Under the pieces are notes generated by a model that made no database searches, was not told where the DNA came from, and was given only the letters and a program-made list of their open reading frames with translations. Source: Malurus cyaneus samueli (taxonomy: Eukaryota > Chordata > Aves > Passeriformes > Maluridae). From it: DNA of 64,000 nucleotides. The position numbers and the translations under genes are program-made. The DNA is taken from contig CM019215.1 in the NCBI GenBank assembly GCA_009741485.1, forward strand, positions 73,909,735 through 73,973,734. The letters are read 5' to 3'. Positions 37,081 to 50,100 of this stretch are shown in pieces. Positions within the stretch are counted from its first letter, which is position 1, and the number at the start of each line of letters is the position of its first letter.

Positions 37081-40000
37081 AAAAATTGTCTAAAATGATC
37101 CATGTTCCTTTGGTGTGGCTTCTGTTAGTTTTTTATCAGTACTGATTCATTAAAAGATGGGTGCAAAAGTGTGATCAAGAAGCAGAGATGATTTACTGGG
37201 TGTTGTAAGAGTGCTCACATGGCGTTGCAGTAAGTGTGGTGAAGATTCGGTGTCAAATGACAGAATAGTAATGCAAGCAGCACAGGTAGTGAGTTGGCTC
37301 AGAGGAAGAAACTTAGCATGAATTAATGAACATTGCAAGAGTCAGTGTGGATGCTGGGCAGGATGATTGGGAGCTGGAGACTGGCCCTGCTGCACTGTTG
37401 CTGGTTCCCAGAAACCATCCAGACAAGAACATCATGAGCAAGAGATTGTTTGCACTGTCAGCCATGGGTAGTGGTCGCTGATGTGCCCACTCTTTCTGTT
37501 GTTCCTGCTCTCTTTTCTTCTGATGGAGATGTACCCTAGTTTCAGTATTCTGTTTTTCCTCTAATGAGGTACTAATACAGACTGCTACAAGAATGAATTA
37601 TACCAAAGACCAGGAATATCCTGCAGTTGGTTTTGCAGGAAAGTGGGGATTGAAGCATGTCTTTGCACAAAGACATTAGATAAAACACTTTTGAAAGCAG
37701 TGCCTTTTTTATGATTATTTTTAAAAATTTTTTTCCAGAGTTACTCAGTTCAATTTGAGCTTTATGGATATACTTCAGAAGGAATTTTATAATCCTGGAA
37801 CTATAACGAACCAATCTTTATGACAGTGGCATGCATACTACTAAACAGTGATAATGAAAAACATTTCAAAATTAAATACTGAATTATCAACAGGGTAGAT
37901 ATTAATTACCTTTGTTTTTTCCTTAATGTGTCTTTCTCCCACTGAATACCTGTGTGAGTTATAAATGGTTATAAACGGCCCTGGTGAAGGTTGTAGGGCC
38001 TTTTATACTTTTTATACAAAAGTGCGCTTTGTCTTTTTGTTGCTCGTACAACAGTCTCTTGTGATACCTTGGAGTATGCTATGATTGAAATAGATGAAGA
38101 AATTCTAATGTCTTGAGGGAGATACATTTATATTTAACTCTTCTGAGAGTTTCCATGCCATGTTTTCATGTTCTCTGAAAGGAAGATTTTTTCGTGAAAG
38201 ACAGCTGAGATATAGATAATGGTGCAGAAGAAATGAAAATGCAGAACTGGCACTGAAGCATGATATTTCTATGGAGAGTTACTGTGCTACTCCTATTCTG
38301 GGGGTAGATAAGCCTCTGTGTTGTTTTGGATAAATTTTATTCTCATTGTTCAGGCAGTGATTGCAACAGCAAATTACAGTAGTGTGTACAGTCTCTGCAG
38401 AGAGTTGAGCCTAGAAAATTAATTTATGTAATTGAAACTATAGAGGGTTTTCAATATGAATAATGGAATTTTCTATTATGTTAAAATGATCTGTTAAAAC
38501 TTTTTTTAAATTTTTCTTGCAGTCATTGCCAGACATCTGTGGTTAGTGTAACATTAGAACTTTGCATTTAATAGAATTCAGAGAAAAAGGGAAAAGAAAT
38601 GTAAAGTTGATTGCCAAACGCATTGTGTGAAGCCTTAGTTTGATTTCTTTTCTAAGTATGGCTTCTTTCATACTCTCAATTGTTTTTAACTCAGTTATGT
38701 GTCCTGATGAGTTTCATTTCTGAATCTGCTAATATGTGGCTTGTAATTGTGCCAAATTTGATTGTCAGTTGAAAAAGCAGGGACATTTTTCAAGTATGTA
38801 GGTTCTTTCCTTTTAGTTGCCTTAAAGATACTGCTGCCTATCACTACATGCCTTTTCACAAACCTGTTTATATAGTTTTTGTAATCCCGCTATTTTCCAA
38901 AGTCTCCTTCTGCTTGCATCCTTGGGTCAGCCATTTCCCTTTCCCCCTCTCCCTGTATCCATCAGTAAAGAAAAGCTGGAAGTGACTGTGCTTATCTAAA
39001 AGAGTGCAGTGATCCTTGTCTGCTTTTCCTTAGCTGTCAGGTTCTTTTGTTCTTCTTTGAGTGAAGAAGTCATCTGAGGCTGTCAGATCTGCATTGTCAT
39101 GTGTAAGATTTCTGTATCGCTTTTCACAGCGTATCAGAGTACTTCGTATGATGTCTTGACAAAGGTTTTTCACTCCTCAACTCTTAACCATTAACTGTGA
39201 CTTAACCAGCTGTCAATATTCAGGTGGAAAATTTGGGAGGTGTTCTGAGGTTGGTTTTTGTGGTGTTGCCATGTACTACACCCAAAAAGCTGCTCCCCCT
39301 GCACTGCTTCAGCAGTCACGTCCTGCTGTTGGTTCCTTCTGCTTCCACTGTACCTGACTGAGCAGTGAAATTAATGGTGTAAGTTTAATATTAATTTTCT
39401 TTGTTTACATCTTGGAACTAGTTGTTTTTCAAAAATCTAAATACAGATCTTAAGTGTTAATGGAATTATTGTGGAAGACAAACATGTATTTGGTGGGTTT
39501 GATTTTGTACTACTGAACTGTATCATGGAATTCAGACCTATACCACATGTTCCTATGCAACAGCAGGTTTTGCAGCCACTTCAGAATCTATACTGGAGTT
39601 TATCCTCTCAGGTTGTATCCACCCTTTGGCATTTCTCATGTGGTAAGGTGCAAATGAAGTCTCTACCTGTTTATGTTTGGTATTGAACTGAATAGCCATT
39701 GCATTTTCTGAATGGAAAGGATTAGCCTTTTGTTTTAAATTGCTGTAGAGCTGGGAAAAAACAAATTTGAAGTAGCCATTGGGAGGGAACTTGTCAATGA
39801 AGTGACTTTCTCAGAGAAAGTATAAAACTAAAAAAAGGACTTTGTTTTGACTTAATTTTGTTTATTCATTTCTTTTGTTGGTTTAATAATTCTTTGCTGC
39901 TGTTGGGTTAAAATAGTAGCGTTAAGGTTAGGTAGTAAATTTGAAAACGTTGTATCTTGAGTAAATGCCCATCTTAAAACATGTTGGTGATGGTATGACA

Positions 40001-43000
40001 GTGTGAAATGGAAAGTCCTGTATTGAATGAATAAACAGTTTCTAAGAAAGCTCTGTGATAAGTAGGAAGGCCACAGTTTTATTTCCCTGTTTCTTTGGCA
40101 AAGTAGAAGGTTGCAGAGTAGGAACCATTTTTGGAACACGGGCTAAGCCATTTCACTGAAAGATAGTATTTTGATACTTAGTCATGAGACATGCTAGTCC
40201 TGCTAAGTAATAAAGAAGGATTTCTCATCTTGTTTTCTCACTCTGAGTTCAAATAAGAAAAGTAGTTGCATTCTTTCCTTCTCAGGCAGGCCTAGACTAA
40301 GCAGCTCATGGGCTTTTATCAGCGTGCATGTGAAAAGTAGAGCTCAACACTTGGAGTGGGTGCAAAGTCTGGCTGTAAATAAGCGTTACCTTCTGGCGTG
40401 GAGGCTGCTCAGCAGGTGTTGAGAGAGGCCTCAAAGAAGTTTGATGTGTTATTTCTTCTTTATAAATGTAGCAGTGGTGTGTGCTGTTTGTCATCTGAAA
40501 ACAAAAATTAGGGTGACTTTCATAGTGCCATATAAGGGTTCTTGGTTATCGAGCCTCATCAGTGAGTACTGAAGTTCTCTAGGAAAGCGATAATATCTAG
40601 AACAGATATTACTGTTTGTTACATGGAGGAGGCGATATGTGCCCTGCCTCATTTTAGTCATTAGATTCAATGAACCCACTTGAAGTCTTCATTAAATAAA
40701 GCATTTAGCTGTTCTTAACTCACAGTGAGTTATTTAGCACCAAGATGAGAGTCCAAGATGTCTTCACTACAAACCCAGTAGGCTTCTAGCACGGCAACTA
40801 GAATTTATGCAGACAATTTTAATTAAGCTTCACAATTTTAATCCAGACTTTCTGAAGGCTTGCCTTGCTAGTAATAAACATCGTTCTGCTAAATGGTTTT
40901 GAAAAATTCAATCCCACATGTGCACTTTAGTTTGTTTTTCGAGCCTTTTGCAGTATGGTGGATAAACCATTGTGTCTTGCTAGCTGCAGAACTTCCACAG
41001 ACATATTTACATGGGAATTACATAATAATGATTGCCTCTGTTGTCACAGCTTCACCTTTCAAGTGGTTTCCTTTATCTGATTGTAACTCTCACTCAGAAA
41101 AGTGATACTGAGGGGCTGTTCCTCGGGGCTTCCCTGCTCGGAGGTGCCCACCCACCCCTGGCTCAGCCATGCCCTGTGTGGGGCCAGTGGAACTGGCTGG
41201 TACCCACACCTGGAACAAATTCGTAAAGGAAATAAAAAACATAATGTGCCTTACTCCCTTCACATTAGTGCAGCCTATTGGCATTTGCAGGAGGTTTTGT
41301 CATGTGCTGTGGTACTTGAGAAGGTGAGGCAGGCGCTGACTGGAACAAAACCGGCCAAATTGGCCTGTGGGACCTGAGTTGAAATGTGGCTTAAAACTTA
41401 CAGAAGTGCTGCAGAACTAAGTGTACTACTATTTCATGGCTAAGTCCTGCCAAATTTCACAGCCAAATTTCACAATCCTGGAAGCTGGAGTTGTGGTTTA
41501 AAAATTAAAAAAAACCAAAAAACGTGCAAATGCCTGTGGAGGTTTCACTTGTGAAAGTTTTCAGAAATAGTGTCCTAAAGTGCCAGTGCTCACACATATC
41601 TGCAAAATCTTCGAACTTCAGCATGCTTCCTGAGAAACATTCAGTTTATTTCCTTTCTCTGGGGTTGGAGTTTGTGCAGATTACTGTTTGTTTTATCATA
41701 TCCTGACAAATGTTGGGTGGAATGAAATTTGGAGCCTGCTTGATATGTTGGCACATGTTTTAATTTGGAAAAAAAAGCAAGATTCAGAGCCATACTCCTA
41801 AGATTTTAGGGCAGAAGGTCAACGTGAATTTGTAATTAATATATTTAATCCTGAAAGCAGTTCAGTGAGTAACAGTTCTTGTAGGTAGGTAACTCCAGTG
41901 TTGAAGCAGTGGTGGTTTGCTCAGCAGTTAAGAATTAATAGATGCAAACCAGTTTTATTGGCTATAATGTCTATTGGTACAAACATAACTTTCAAGGAGC
42001 ATGATTGTCCAAAGTGTGTAGTCCAACTTTGCTTTTACTTTGGATCAATGAGTTGATGTATTGCATCTTTAAAGGAAGCTGTGTATCCACAAAGCCAAAG
42101 TGCTGCGCTAGGCTGCTGATTTCCATGGGAATACTTGGAAACATAGTGGGAGTCTGCAGTCTTTGGAAGTGCAGACTGTAAAGAGATACACTTGAGGTTT
42201 TAGTGATTTGGACCAGCATAATGTGTGTCATGGAAAGAAGAGAAGGAAAAGAGATTTTTCTTTCCTCTTGAGTGATCCCTGATGCTTTGAGGTTTGGATT
42301 GGGTTTTTTTTCTGGATCCCTTCTTGATGTGGTTGGCATGTATTTGATTTTGGAAGAACTTGTCTGAAGATATAAAAGAGAAACTAAGGATCATCTGGTA
42401 GGAAAACCATGCACATATGCACTTTCGTGTTGAGAAGTTTAATTTGAATAATGTAATTTGGATAAGAATTGATGGCTTAAGTAAACAAAATGTTCAGATT
42501 TTTTTAAATCAAAGTCATTGTAATATAATATTTTTGGACACTTGAAAAGATTAATGGATAGGATACTCTGGACTTAATTGCTTTTTGCTCTTTTTTTTCC
42601 TAATTTTTTTTTTCTCTCTTTTGGCATTTTGTCTAATGTTTCACTTCATTTTGCAAGCAAGCTATGGATTTGGCCCTACTATCTGTTGAATTTGTAATGT
42701 ACCTGTCACTGCCTGCTAAAGAAAGGTGTCATCACATAAAAACTTGATGTCAAGAGAAATACTGCTGCTTTCCAGGGTGACACATAGGAAAAAGTGGTCA
42801 GTTCAGCCTGTCTTTATGAGATCTTAGAAGGACGTATAAAATACAGCATGCAAACACCCATATGCCAGAATCCAAGGCAAATGTGCTGAAAAAAACCCTA
42901 ATAAAATCGTTCCAGAGCAAGAGAAGGGGACTCACTGCTGTTTAGACTAGGACAGGTTTTGCACATGTGGTTCCAAAAGTAGCTTTTCAGTGTTGTGCAG

Positions 43001-44035
43001 TTACAGACTGTGCTTTCCTGGGTAAGTTTAAATTGCATTGGTTCTGTTCTGACTGACTTGTGACAACTTTGACATTTCTTAATAGTGAGTGTGACTGACA
43101 GAATTCAAAGTTTGCAAAACTGAAGATAGCAAGCACTTTTATGAAACAAAGGTAACATTGTAGTCAATATAGCCATCTGTGATGATAAAAAGAAAATTAA
43201 ACCTGTTATTTTAATAATCATGATTCAAGAAGAGACAAGGTAGATTTAGTAGGGCTGTAGGGCTACTGAGTAGAAGGACATCTATGGCTGAAAAACTTAC
43301 ATGGGCTACAAATACTGGAGATGGACAATGTTCAGCAGTATCTATTACGTTATGTGCTTACCTGATTCTAGCTTTCTTTCCGGCAGGATCAAAACTTAAT
43401 GTGTAGGAAATGGCATGCTAGGTTAGATGGCTGAAACCTTGTTCCTATGACTATTGAAAAACTTTGGCAGTGGTAGACGGAAAAAAAAAAAAATCAATAG
43501 TTTTACTTCTTCCGAAGAAGGTCAGAGACATGATTTAAATTGCAATTGTGCGGCTGTGTGATTCTTTGCAGGTCTTGTGAAGAACATGCTACCTTCACTT
43601 CCCTTGTGAACTGTGTTATATTCTAGGAAAACAGATTTTTCTTCTACCATGTCTACCTACTACCACAGTACAGTTTCCTTTCTTTTGGATTGCAGCTTCT
43701 GGTTTAGAAATAAAGAACTGTTGACTGTATGAAGGAAACTCTAGATGATTGCAAGTCATGTTAGGGAAGCTTTTGGCAGGCCTTTAATTTGTTTAAGCAG
43801 AGGATCAAATGCAGTCATTACTGCTGTAGTCTTTGCAGTATTGCCCTCTGTTTGATCCTTCCAGCTGTCATTGCATTAGAACCCTCGTCAGGGTGTATTT
43901 ATGTGCAATGACTTTCTCAGTGCACTTTTTGAGTTGGAGAGGAACTGGCCTCTGGAAACCACTGTTATACTGTGCTTGAAGTTTTGCCGTGGCTCGAGGG
44001 AAATCGGCAGAATTTGAATTTCTGTGATCCTAATA

Positions 44036-44345
44036 TTCCATATAATCATTTAGGTTGGAAGGGACCCTTACAGTGGAGTCCAACCGTGAATCCAGCGCTG
44101 CCAATTCCATCACTAAACCGTGTCCCTAAACACCACATCTGCATGAGGGTGGTGTCTCTTAAATACCACCAGGGATGGTGACTCCGCCACTTCTCTGGGC
44201 AGCCTGTTCAATGCCTCAACACCCTTACAGTGCAGAATTTTTTTCCTGGTATCAAACCTAAACCTCTCCTGGCATAACTTGATGCTGTTTTCTCTTATCC
44301 TGTCACTTCTTAGTTGGGAGCAGAGGCCAACTGCAATCTCCAGGT
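44036..44345 (-). mobile_element. CR1 LINE fragment, 3' end, minus orientation
   Basis: The + strand shows TTAGGTTGGAAGGGACCC, GTCCAACCGTGAATCCAGC, CACTAAACCGTGTCCCTAAA, CCAGGGATGGTGACTCC, CCACTTCTCTGGGCAGCCTG and TATCCTGTCACTTCTTAGTT. These are in the order of a reverse-complemented CR1 3' end, of a subfamily distinct from the copies at 16500 and 26271. The copy is 5'-truncated and non-coding. Confidence 0.92.
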
Positions 44346-44450
44346 GGAACAGATGCTCTTCTCCCAGCCTTTCCTCCTTGGAGAATGTTAGGTTTTAGCT
44401 CTGGCATGTGTACGTGAATCTGCAGTAGCCAAATGTAGCCTACTAGAAGC

Positions 44451-44491
44451 TTTTTTTTTTTTTTTTTTTTTTTCCCACAAAAAAAAAAAAA
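44451..44491. repeat. T23/A13 inverted homopolymer repeat
   Basis: Twenty-three T, the five bases CCCAC, then thirteen A. In RNA this could form a 13-base-pair U/A hairpin with a five-base loop. It lies about 105 bases right of the CR1 copy ending near 44345 but has no clear link to it. Homopolymer lengths may be unreliable. Confidence 0.8.
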
Positions 44492-47026
44492 CCCAAAACA
44501 AAAGATACATAGTGTCAACTAGTCTATTTGAAACACATTGAAAATCACTAGAAATTTTCAATGGAAAAAATTACTGGAAAGGAGATACTAGCATGTATCT
44601 TCTGCTTCCCCCTCATCTGAATGAGAGTTTTAGAATAGGCAATAAGGAAAAAGTCTAGTTTTGGGGCTGTATACAGTAAGAAAAGACTATCTAAAAATAT
44701 AATTACAGGTAGAATTGTACCCAATCAAAGCATTAACTGGAATATTTTTCTTGATTTATAGTTCCAAACTCTTTCAAGATGTTAAAATGTTTTAAAGTTC
44801 AAGTAGAACTAAATGAAAAATATGTGTCTTTTTATCAGACATTTCACAATTTCTACAGAAGTGTGCAATTGTAAATTGTAAATATGTTGCTACAGTATTA
44901 CTAAGTGTACAGACAATTAGCATACAGTGAGTGAAATATTTTGGTTATGCTCTTTGAGTTGAGCTTGTATTTGGGGTAGATAGGACTACTTTTGTTCATG
45001 GGGAGGTATGGAGCCTGGAGAGCATTCACTTTGTGAAAAACATCCTATAGCAGATATGACCATCTAGAAACTCTGCTGTTAGTTGGTATCACTGACTTCC
45101 TTTCCCTCTTCCCTCCCCCCTCCCCCTGCCAAAAAGATAAGTTATTTTTTAGAGGAAATCCTGCTTATTTGCTTTGAGGAAATAATTTTTCCAGTTAGTC
45201 TGTTTAGTTTTGTTTTCTTTCTATTAATCTGCCAAGGAGTGTTGATACCCTTTGGAATTTTTTCTGCCTCTGCAGTTTTTGATACATAAGGGGTTGCTGG
45301 TAGTGGCAATACTATCTAAATACCTTTCCTGACAATAATGATTTGATTATCAGCTGCTGCAGGTGTTTCATGTTCTTTGGCCTCTTCCTGGGAAAGAACA
45401 TTTAACATCTATCCTTCCCCTTTTTCTTCTGCCTCTCTTCTGCCACAAACCTGGTTGCCTTAGGCAGAGAGCTATTTTGGGGCAGTAATTTCTATAAAGA
45501 CCACAGTCCATTACTCCAACTCATGTCACAGCTTGAGAGCAATTGAAGTGATATTCTAGAAGTGCTGCTTCTTGGTTTTGCCTAACTTCTTAAAGGAATG
45601 TAAAAAGCAGTTAGTGAATCACTGGAAATACACTTTTTTCTTTCGCTTCACCCTGCCCAACTTCTAGCTTTAGCCAATTATTTTTTTATTTCCTTCTGGC
45701 CTTTTTAATATCCTTTCCCTCCAGTTCAATTCATAATCATCTCTCAAATCTAAGCATGTTAACTTAAGCAACTTTCTGCGGAGAATGAGCCTCCAGGGTT
45801 GGCTGACAGATTAAGTGGCAGTACCGTGGTTGTGAAGCAACCTACATTTGCACATTCTCCAGTCGTTTCCCATTAAAACTTAAATCCTTGTTCTGTTGTG
45901 GCACCTTTAAAAAGCAGATCTCTCCCTTACATCTCAATGTTATGAAAACCAGGCATACTGTAACCCAGAACCCCAAGGAATGCTTGATTGAAATAACAGA
46001 TCAGAAAAGTCTCTTGCTAACATTGCTGTGATTATAGGGTTACACAAGTGAGAGAAACTTGGTGTCAGCTAGCTTTCTGCATACATCCTAATTTTGGTCA
46101 AAAAAAGAACACAAGTGTTAAAGGCTTCAGTGATGCAGTGTTTGTGGGGATGGGTAACTTCTTAATGGAACAGTATTCACTGCATTTCCTGTCTCTAGAA
46201 TTCCCTCCCTTATTGCTCATTGGTCTGATTCCTGCAGTGGAGTAGAATGTATTCCCTGTTAGTAATTACTGAGATTGAGTAGAATGAAGGGAAACAGAAG
46301 TGACTTGTTAGTTCCTCACAGGTAAACAAAAAGACAGCTTTGGTTTAGCCAACTCTGCTCTTCTGTAGTATCTGTCTGGGTTAATTTTTAATTTGGATTT
46401 GGATTTCTTTTGCTTATAACTTGTATCTAGAGTTTGACTTCCTGCATATAGGTCTGAGGACATTGATGTAGGAAATTCAAGGAAATGTTTTAAGAGAAAA
46501 AAATAAGAGAAGGAACATCCATAGGTTTTGATTTACAGTTAGAAATCCTCCATTATTGAGATGTTAGTTTTGAAGGTAGTTCTGAAATGGTGTATTACAT
46601 CATGCAGTGAGCATAGTGAAGGAGAAAACAGATACCCTGCTTTCATTTTCACGTGACCAAGTGACTTGAATACATGATGTGAACACATAAAACAGAAATC
46701 TAAACTCATTTAACATACTTTGAACTTAACCATTTGTCCTGATTTGTGTTAGAGGTTTCTGAATGAGTAAACTGAACCTTTAAGTTCCCTTAATGTTGTT
46801 AATCAAAATATTTCATTTACAATTGAGCTTACCAAGTATGCAGTGGCACAGGAGGATATTTCCAGCCTTTTTGCAAAGATCCACATGCTAGAAGTTAAGG
46901 TGCAAGTACTCCTACCCTAGTGTGTACAAAATGAACATCAGCTGCTTTAAACCTAGTTTACAGCTTCCTGGAATTGTTCCAGGTTCAGATAGTGAAGATC
47001 TTTCTATTTCAGAGTTGATACTCAAT

Positions 47027-47067
47027 GTTTGTTCTCTCTCTCTTCCTCCCTCTTTCTCCTTTTGCAG
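47027..47067 (+). other. FBXL7: Polypyrimidine tract and splice acceptor of FBXL7 exon 2
   Basis: A strong tract of C and T runs from 47032 to 47063 and ends in TTTTGCAG, with the acceptor AG at 47066-47067. A plausible branch-point sequence (TTGATACTCAA) lies near 47013, about 50 bases upstream of the AG. This is a strong, textbook acceptor. Confidence 0.93.
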
Positions 47068-47100
47068 GCAAGGGCAGCTCAAGCATCTCATCCGACATGA
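47068..47100 (+). CDS. Upstream ORF 3, second part, ending over FBXL7 codon 23
   Basis: In the frame entered from 7650-7700, exon 2 is read as ten codons (ARARAAQASH is followed by a shortened tail PT only if one counts differently; directly, codons at 47068-47097 give ARAAQASHPT preceded by the exon 1 residues) and then TGA at 47098-47100. The stop shares bases with the in-frame FBXL7 ATG of codon 23 at 47097-47099, giving ATGA. The peptide is alanine-rich and resembles nothing I know. Confidence 0.4.
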   Translation, partial: ARAAQASHPT

Positions 47101-47157
47101 GTTCAAGTACGGATCACACACCCACCAAAGCCCAGAAGAATGCAGCTACCAGTGAAG
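47068..47157 (+). CDS. FBXL7: FBXL7 coding exon 2 (rest of codon 13 to first base of codon 43)
   Basis: Joined to exon 1, the 90-base exon completes Gly13 and encodes residues 14-42. It begins KGSSSISSDM and ends KNAATSE, followed by one base of codon 43. The segment is low-complexity and rich in serine, threonine and lysine. It is expected to be disordered and could carry phosphorylation sites. No folded domain starts here, since the F-box comes later in the protein. Compared with human FBXL7 as I remember it, residue 23 is methionine instead of valine and residue 38 is alanine instead of valine. Both ends are phase 1 and the length is a multiple of three, so skipping would keep the reading frame. 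The donor GTAGGC follows at 47158. Confidence 0.95.
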
Positions 47158-47163
47158 GTAGGC
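47158..47163 (+). other. FBXL7: Splice donor of FBXL7 intron 2
   Basis: GTAGGC after GTGAAG gives a phase 1 junction. The next codon (43) would start with G, consistent with the aspartate expected from vertebrate FBXL7. Confidence 0.88.
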
Positions 47164-50100
47164 AGCTGGTACTCATTATCTGGGTCAGGCCCCCCAGCAG
47201 AATCCTGGCAGTTTTCAGAAGAGGAACCCCTCCTCCTCATTCCTTCTATGTGCAGTAGCTCTGGTCTGCTAGAAACTCAAAAACAATTCTTCCTTTAAAA
47301 ATTTTCACTTCTGCCTATGGTAGTTTCTGGTTTAAGTTTGTGACAAAGGATTTTAGATACTTCTGCAGAACTCAAATGTAGAGGGTTAGGAGTAAATTTG
47401 TGTTCCATTATTTCGGCAAAGGCTTTTTTACTTAAGATTTTATGTGATCTGATTTTGCAGTTCTATTTGAAGAATATGCTTGATAGAAGATTCTTGACAT
47501 ACATTTTGGGTCAAATATCAGCCTCTTTCTTTCCCTACTGTGAACACCAAGAAAATGTGAGTTGAGTTGTTTGAGATGAGTTTTTCCAAAGTGTAGCTGT
47601 GGACATGAACAGCTGACACAGATTTAGTTAGGTCAATACACCTCACCTGCAATTACTGGAGTATGTCATCACCCAGGACTAGATTTTTAATGTCCAGGGG
47701 AAGGAGGTGTCTGATCTGTCAGTGTTAGCACAATGTTGTACTACTGACCTATAAACAGGGAAATGCTGGTTCTTCCTTTCTGACTTCTTACATGTGAGGA
47801 GGTGTGCACTGTTAAATGGAAGTCTATTTGCCCTAGTTTTTGCAATTGCCTCTTTTAAGGCTGAGGGCAAATGTATGTAGTTTAATGATGTAAGCTGAAA
47901 GGATTTTTAAAAATTGTACATTTATGTGCCTTAACTAGAACATTCTGCTTAACTCTGTCATAAAGAATTAGTTATCAAATAATAATTCTGATTTTTTTAT
48001 GCTCCTGTCACTGCAAATGAAGTTACAAGCTCTGACTGCTCTCAGTCTAGCTTTATTTCTTATGGTTAGAAGAAATCAGACTTTTGAATAGTTCTAGTTT
48101 GGCAAGCGTGGCTATGACTGTTCAGTAAAAGCAGTTCATGTAATAAATGACTACATAAATTACAAGAATTTTGATGTTGGACATGCATAATCCCATACCA
48201 AGAATGAATATTTGGCACCTGAGAATCATGAGAGATATTGGTTTAGAATCTGTGCTTTTAGTCTGACCAATACGTTTAACAATAAACAAATAAATGGTTA
48301 ATAATGTTAAATATTTCTCTAAACTTTAGATTCGAGAGTTTTGAGGTACCTGAAAGAGATGAGTTACTAAGACACAAAAAAATTTTAGGATATGTATTTT
48401 CTGTATGACAGCCAGAAATGAAAAAGAAAAGAAACCACAAAAGAACAGTGGAGGGTCTGAAGTCAATACTTAATAATTGCTCTAAGTTTCTGTTCCACTT
48501 CATTCTATAAAGCATGTTTTTTCCTTGGTTCAAATAAGATAATGCAAAATAATGCTTTACTAATATCTAAGATTTATGTTCTCAATTTAGCCCATTGTAG
48601 AGCCAGTGAATACTAATGTTGACCCTGAAATCTTCACCACTAGTTTGCAGCTGCTTAATTCATTAGTGAGGGAGTTTGAAATGTAGGCCAGCAGATGCTG
48701 TAGTGAAAATATGTTTTTCTGAGTTCACATGCCGAGTCAGAGTTCAAGCACTGTAATTTTGTATTCTGTATTTGGAGGCAATTTCAATGTGAGCCTAATT
48801 TTTCTGTGCCCTGGAACTGTGTGATTGGACAAACAAATGAATTTGTTTGACAGCAAATTCAGTGGTAGCTTCTTCCTCAGCCTGTGCTATTGCTACTTTC
48901 CTACCATTTTTTTCTCCTGAGGAATTACTAATATGGATCAGTTTAATAGAAATTACCTTAATTACCTTGAAACAATTTAGAAAGGAAACTTGTGGGACTG
49001 ATCCATCCAAGCTCTGGTACTCTACAGCAGAGAAGCAGTCCTGTAAAGTACTAGTTAAGTACGGATACCCAAGGACTGCAAAAAGATGTTAAGCAAGGCT
49101 CTTGCTTGAAAGAGCAAATCACCTCAGGCAGTAGCTGACAGCAGGTGTTATCTTGCCATCAGTTTAAGCAATCAAACCACAGTCTTCATCCTGACTACTG
49201 CAACCATGCTATCTGTCAAGTTTCAGGTCTATGTTTCTCTGTAGAACGGGTAACACTATGCTTGAAATGGCTTGTGTTGTTCCTCTCTTAGATATGCTGT
49301 TAAGGCAACATCAGTTAACTCTCTTGATGGGCATGGGTGGTGCAGTTACAGCCAAAATAATGGTACCCTCCCTCACATTGAGGAGCATCTTTAGAGTTGT
49401 GGAATTTTTTATGTTTCAAAGAGATAAAATATTGGTCATGCTATTGAATGTGTCTGGAGGAACTGCTCCAGAGAAGGACAGGGTGTGTTGGTGTCCTTAG
49501 CTGAACAAACTTCACTCAGTGATGCATTGGAGAGGTAACATGAAATGTTTGTTTCATGGAGGAAAGTGGACAGTGCCTGGCAGACCATGCAGCTTCCTGA
49601 ATTCATGCTTTGAGATACCAGTGATGAGCTTGAGAGGGACACAAAGGTCAGGCTGGACTGGTGCCAAAACTGGAGTGCAGTGGCTCTCACTTTGTGTGCT
49701 TCAGTGAAGGTGGCAAAACCCAAATGTCTGGTTCTCTGTGTAAATCCCAGGCTGAAGAGTCCTGTTTGTTTGGCTGCAGATTGGCCTCGATGCCTCCACA
49801 CTATCTCCTCTCTTGAGGACAGAGTTTTCTTTAGCTTCGAATATATACTGCCTTTCCATCTTTCCCAATCTCGGACGTTGTGTGCAATTCTTTACCCTAT
49901 CAATCAATTATAGTTAGAAACTTGAGAATGCAAGAGTTTTTAGTACCCCCCGTTGCTCTTCTGGCAAGTGAAAGTCTAAATGGATTTTTGTGGGCCATTT
50001 AAATGCAATTTGCTAGGCACAGTCTCAGCTGGAATATTATTGTCTGAAACGTGGTTTAGAAGATTACAGTGAATGGACTGGTTTTGTATGGGCTTACCTT

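Larger units (their letters stand above)
7701..47067 (+). other. FBXL7: FBXL7 intron 1 (39,367 bases)
   Basis: This is a long first intron, AT-rich, with CpG depletion beginning soon after the donor. It holds six CR1 remnants, several homopolymer and T/G-rich simple repeats, one purine-asymmetric block near 11450-12110, and no further exon that I can support. Open frames of up to 155 codons occur on both strands without family resemblance. AT-rich tracts with homeodomain-like TAAT cores, for example 33470-33560 and 45760-46050, are possible enhancers, but their conservation cannot be judged here. Between the named features I see only unassigned intronic sequence. Confidence 0.9.

Noticed and set aside
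46922..47258. Open frames running through exon 2 into both introns
   Set aside because: They ignore the clear acceptor at 47067 and donor at 47158. One of them contains the genuine exon 2 frame, but the flanking parts are intron.
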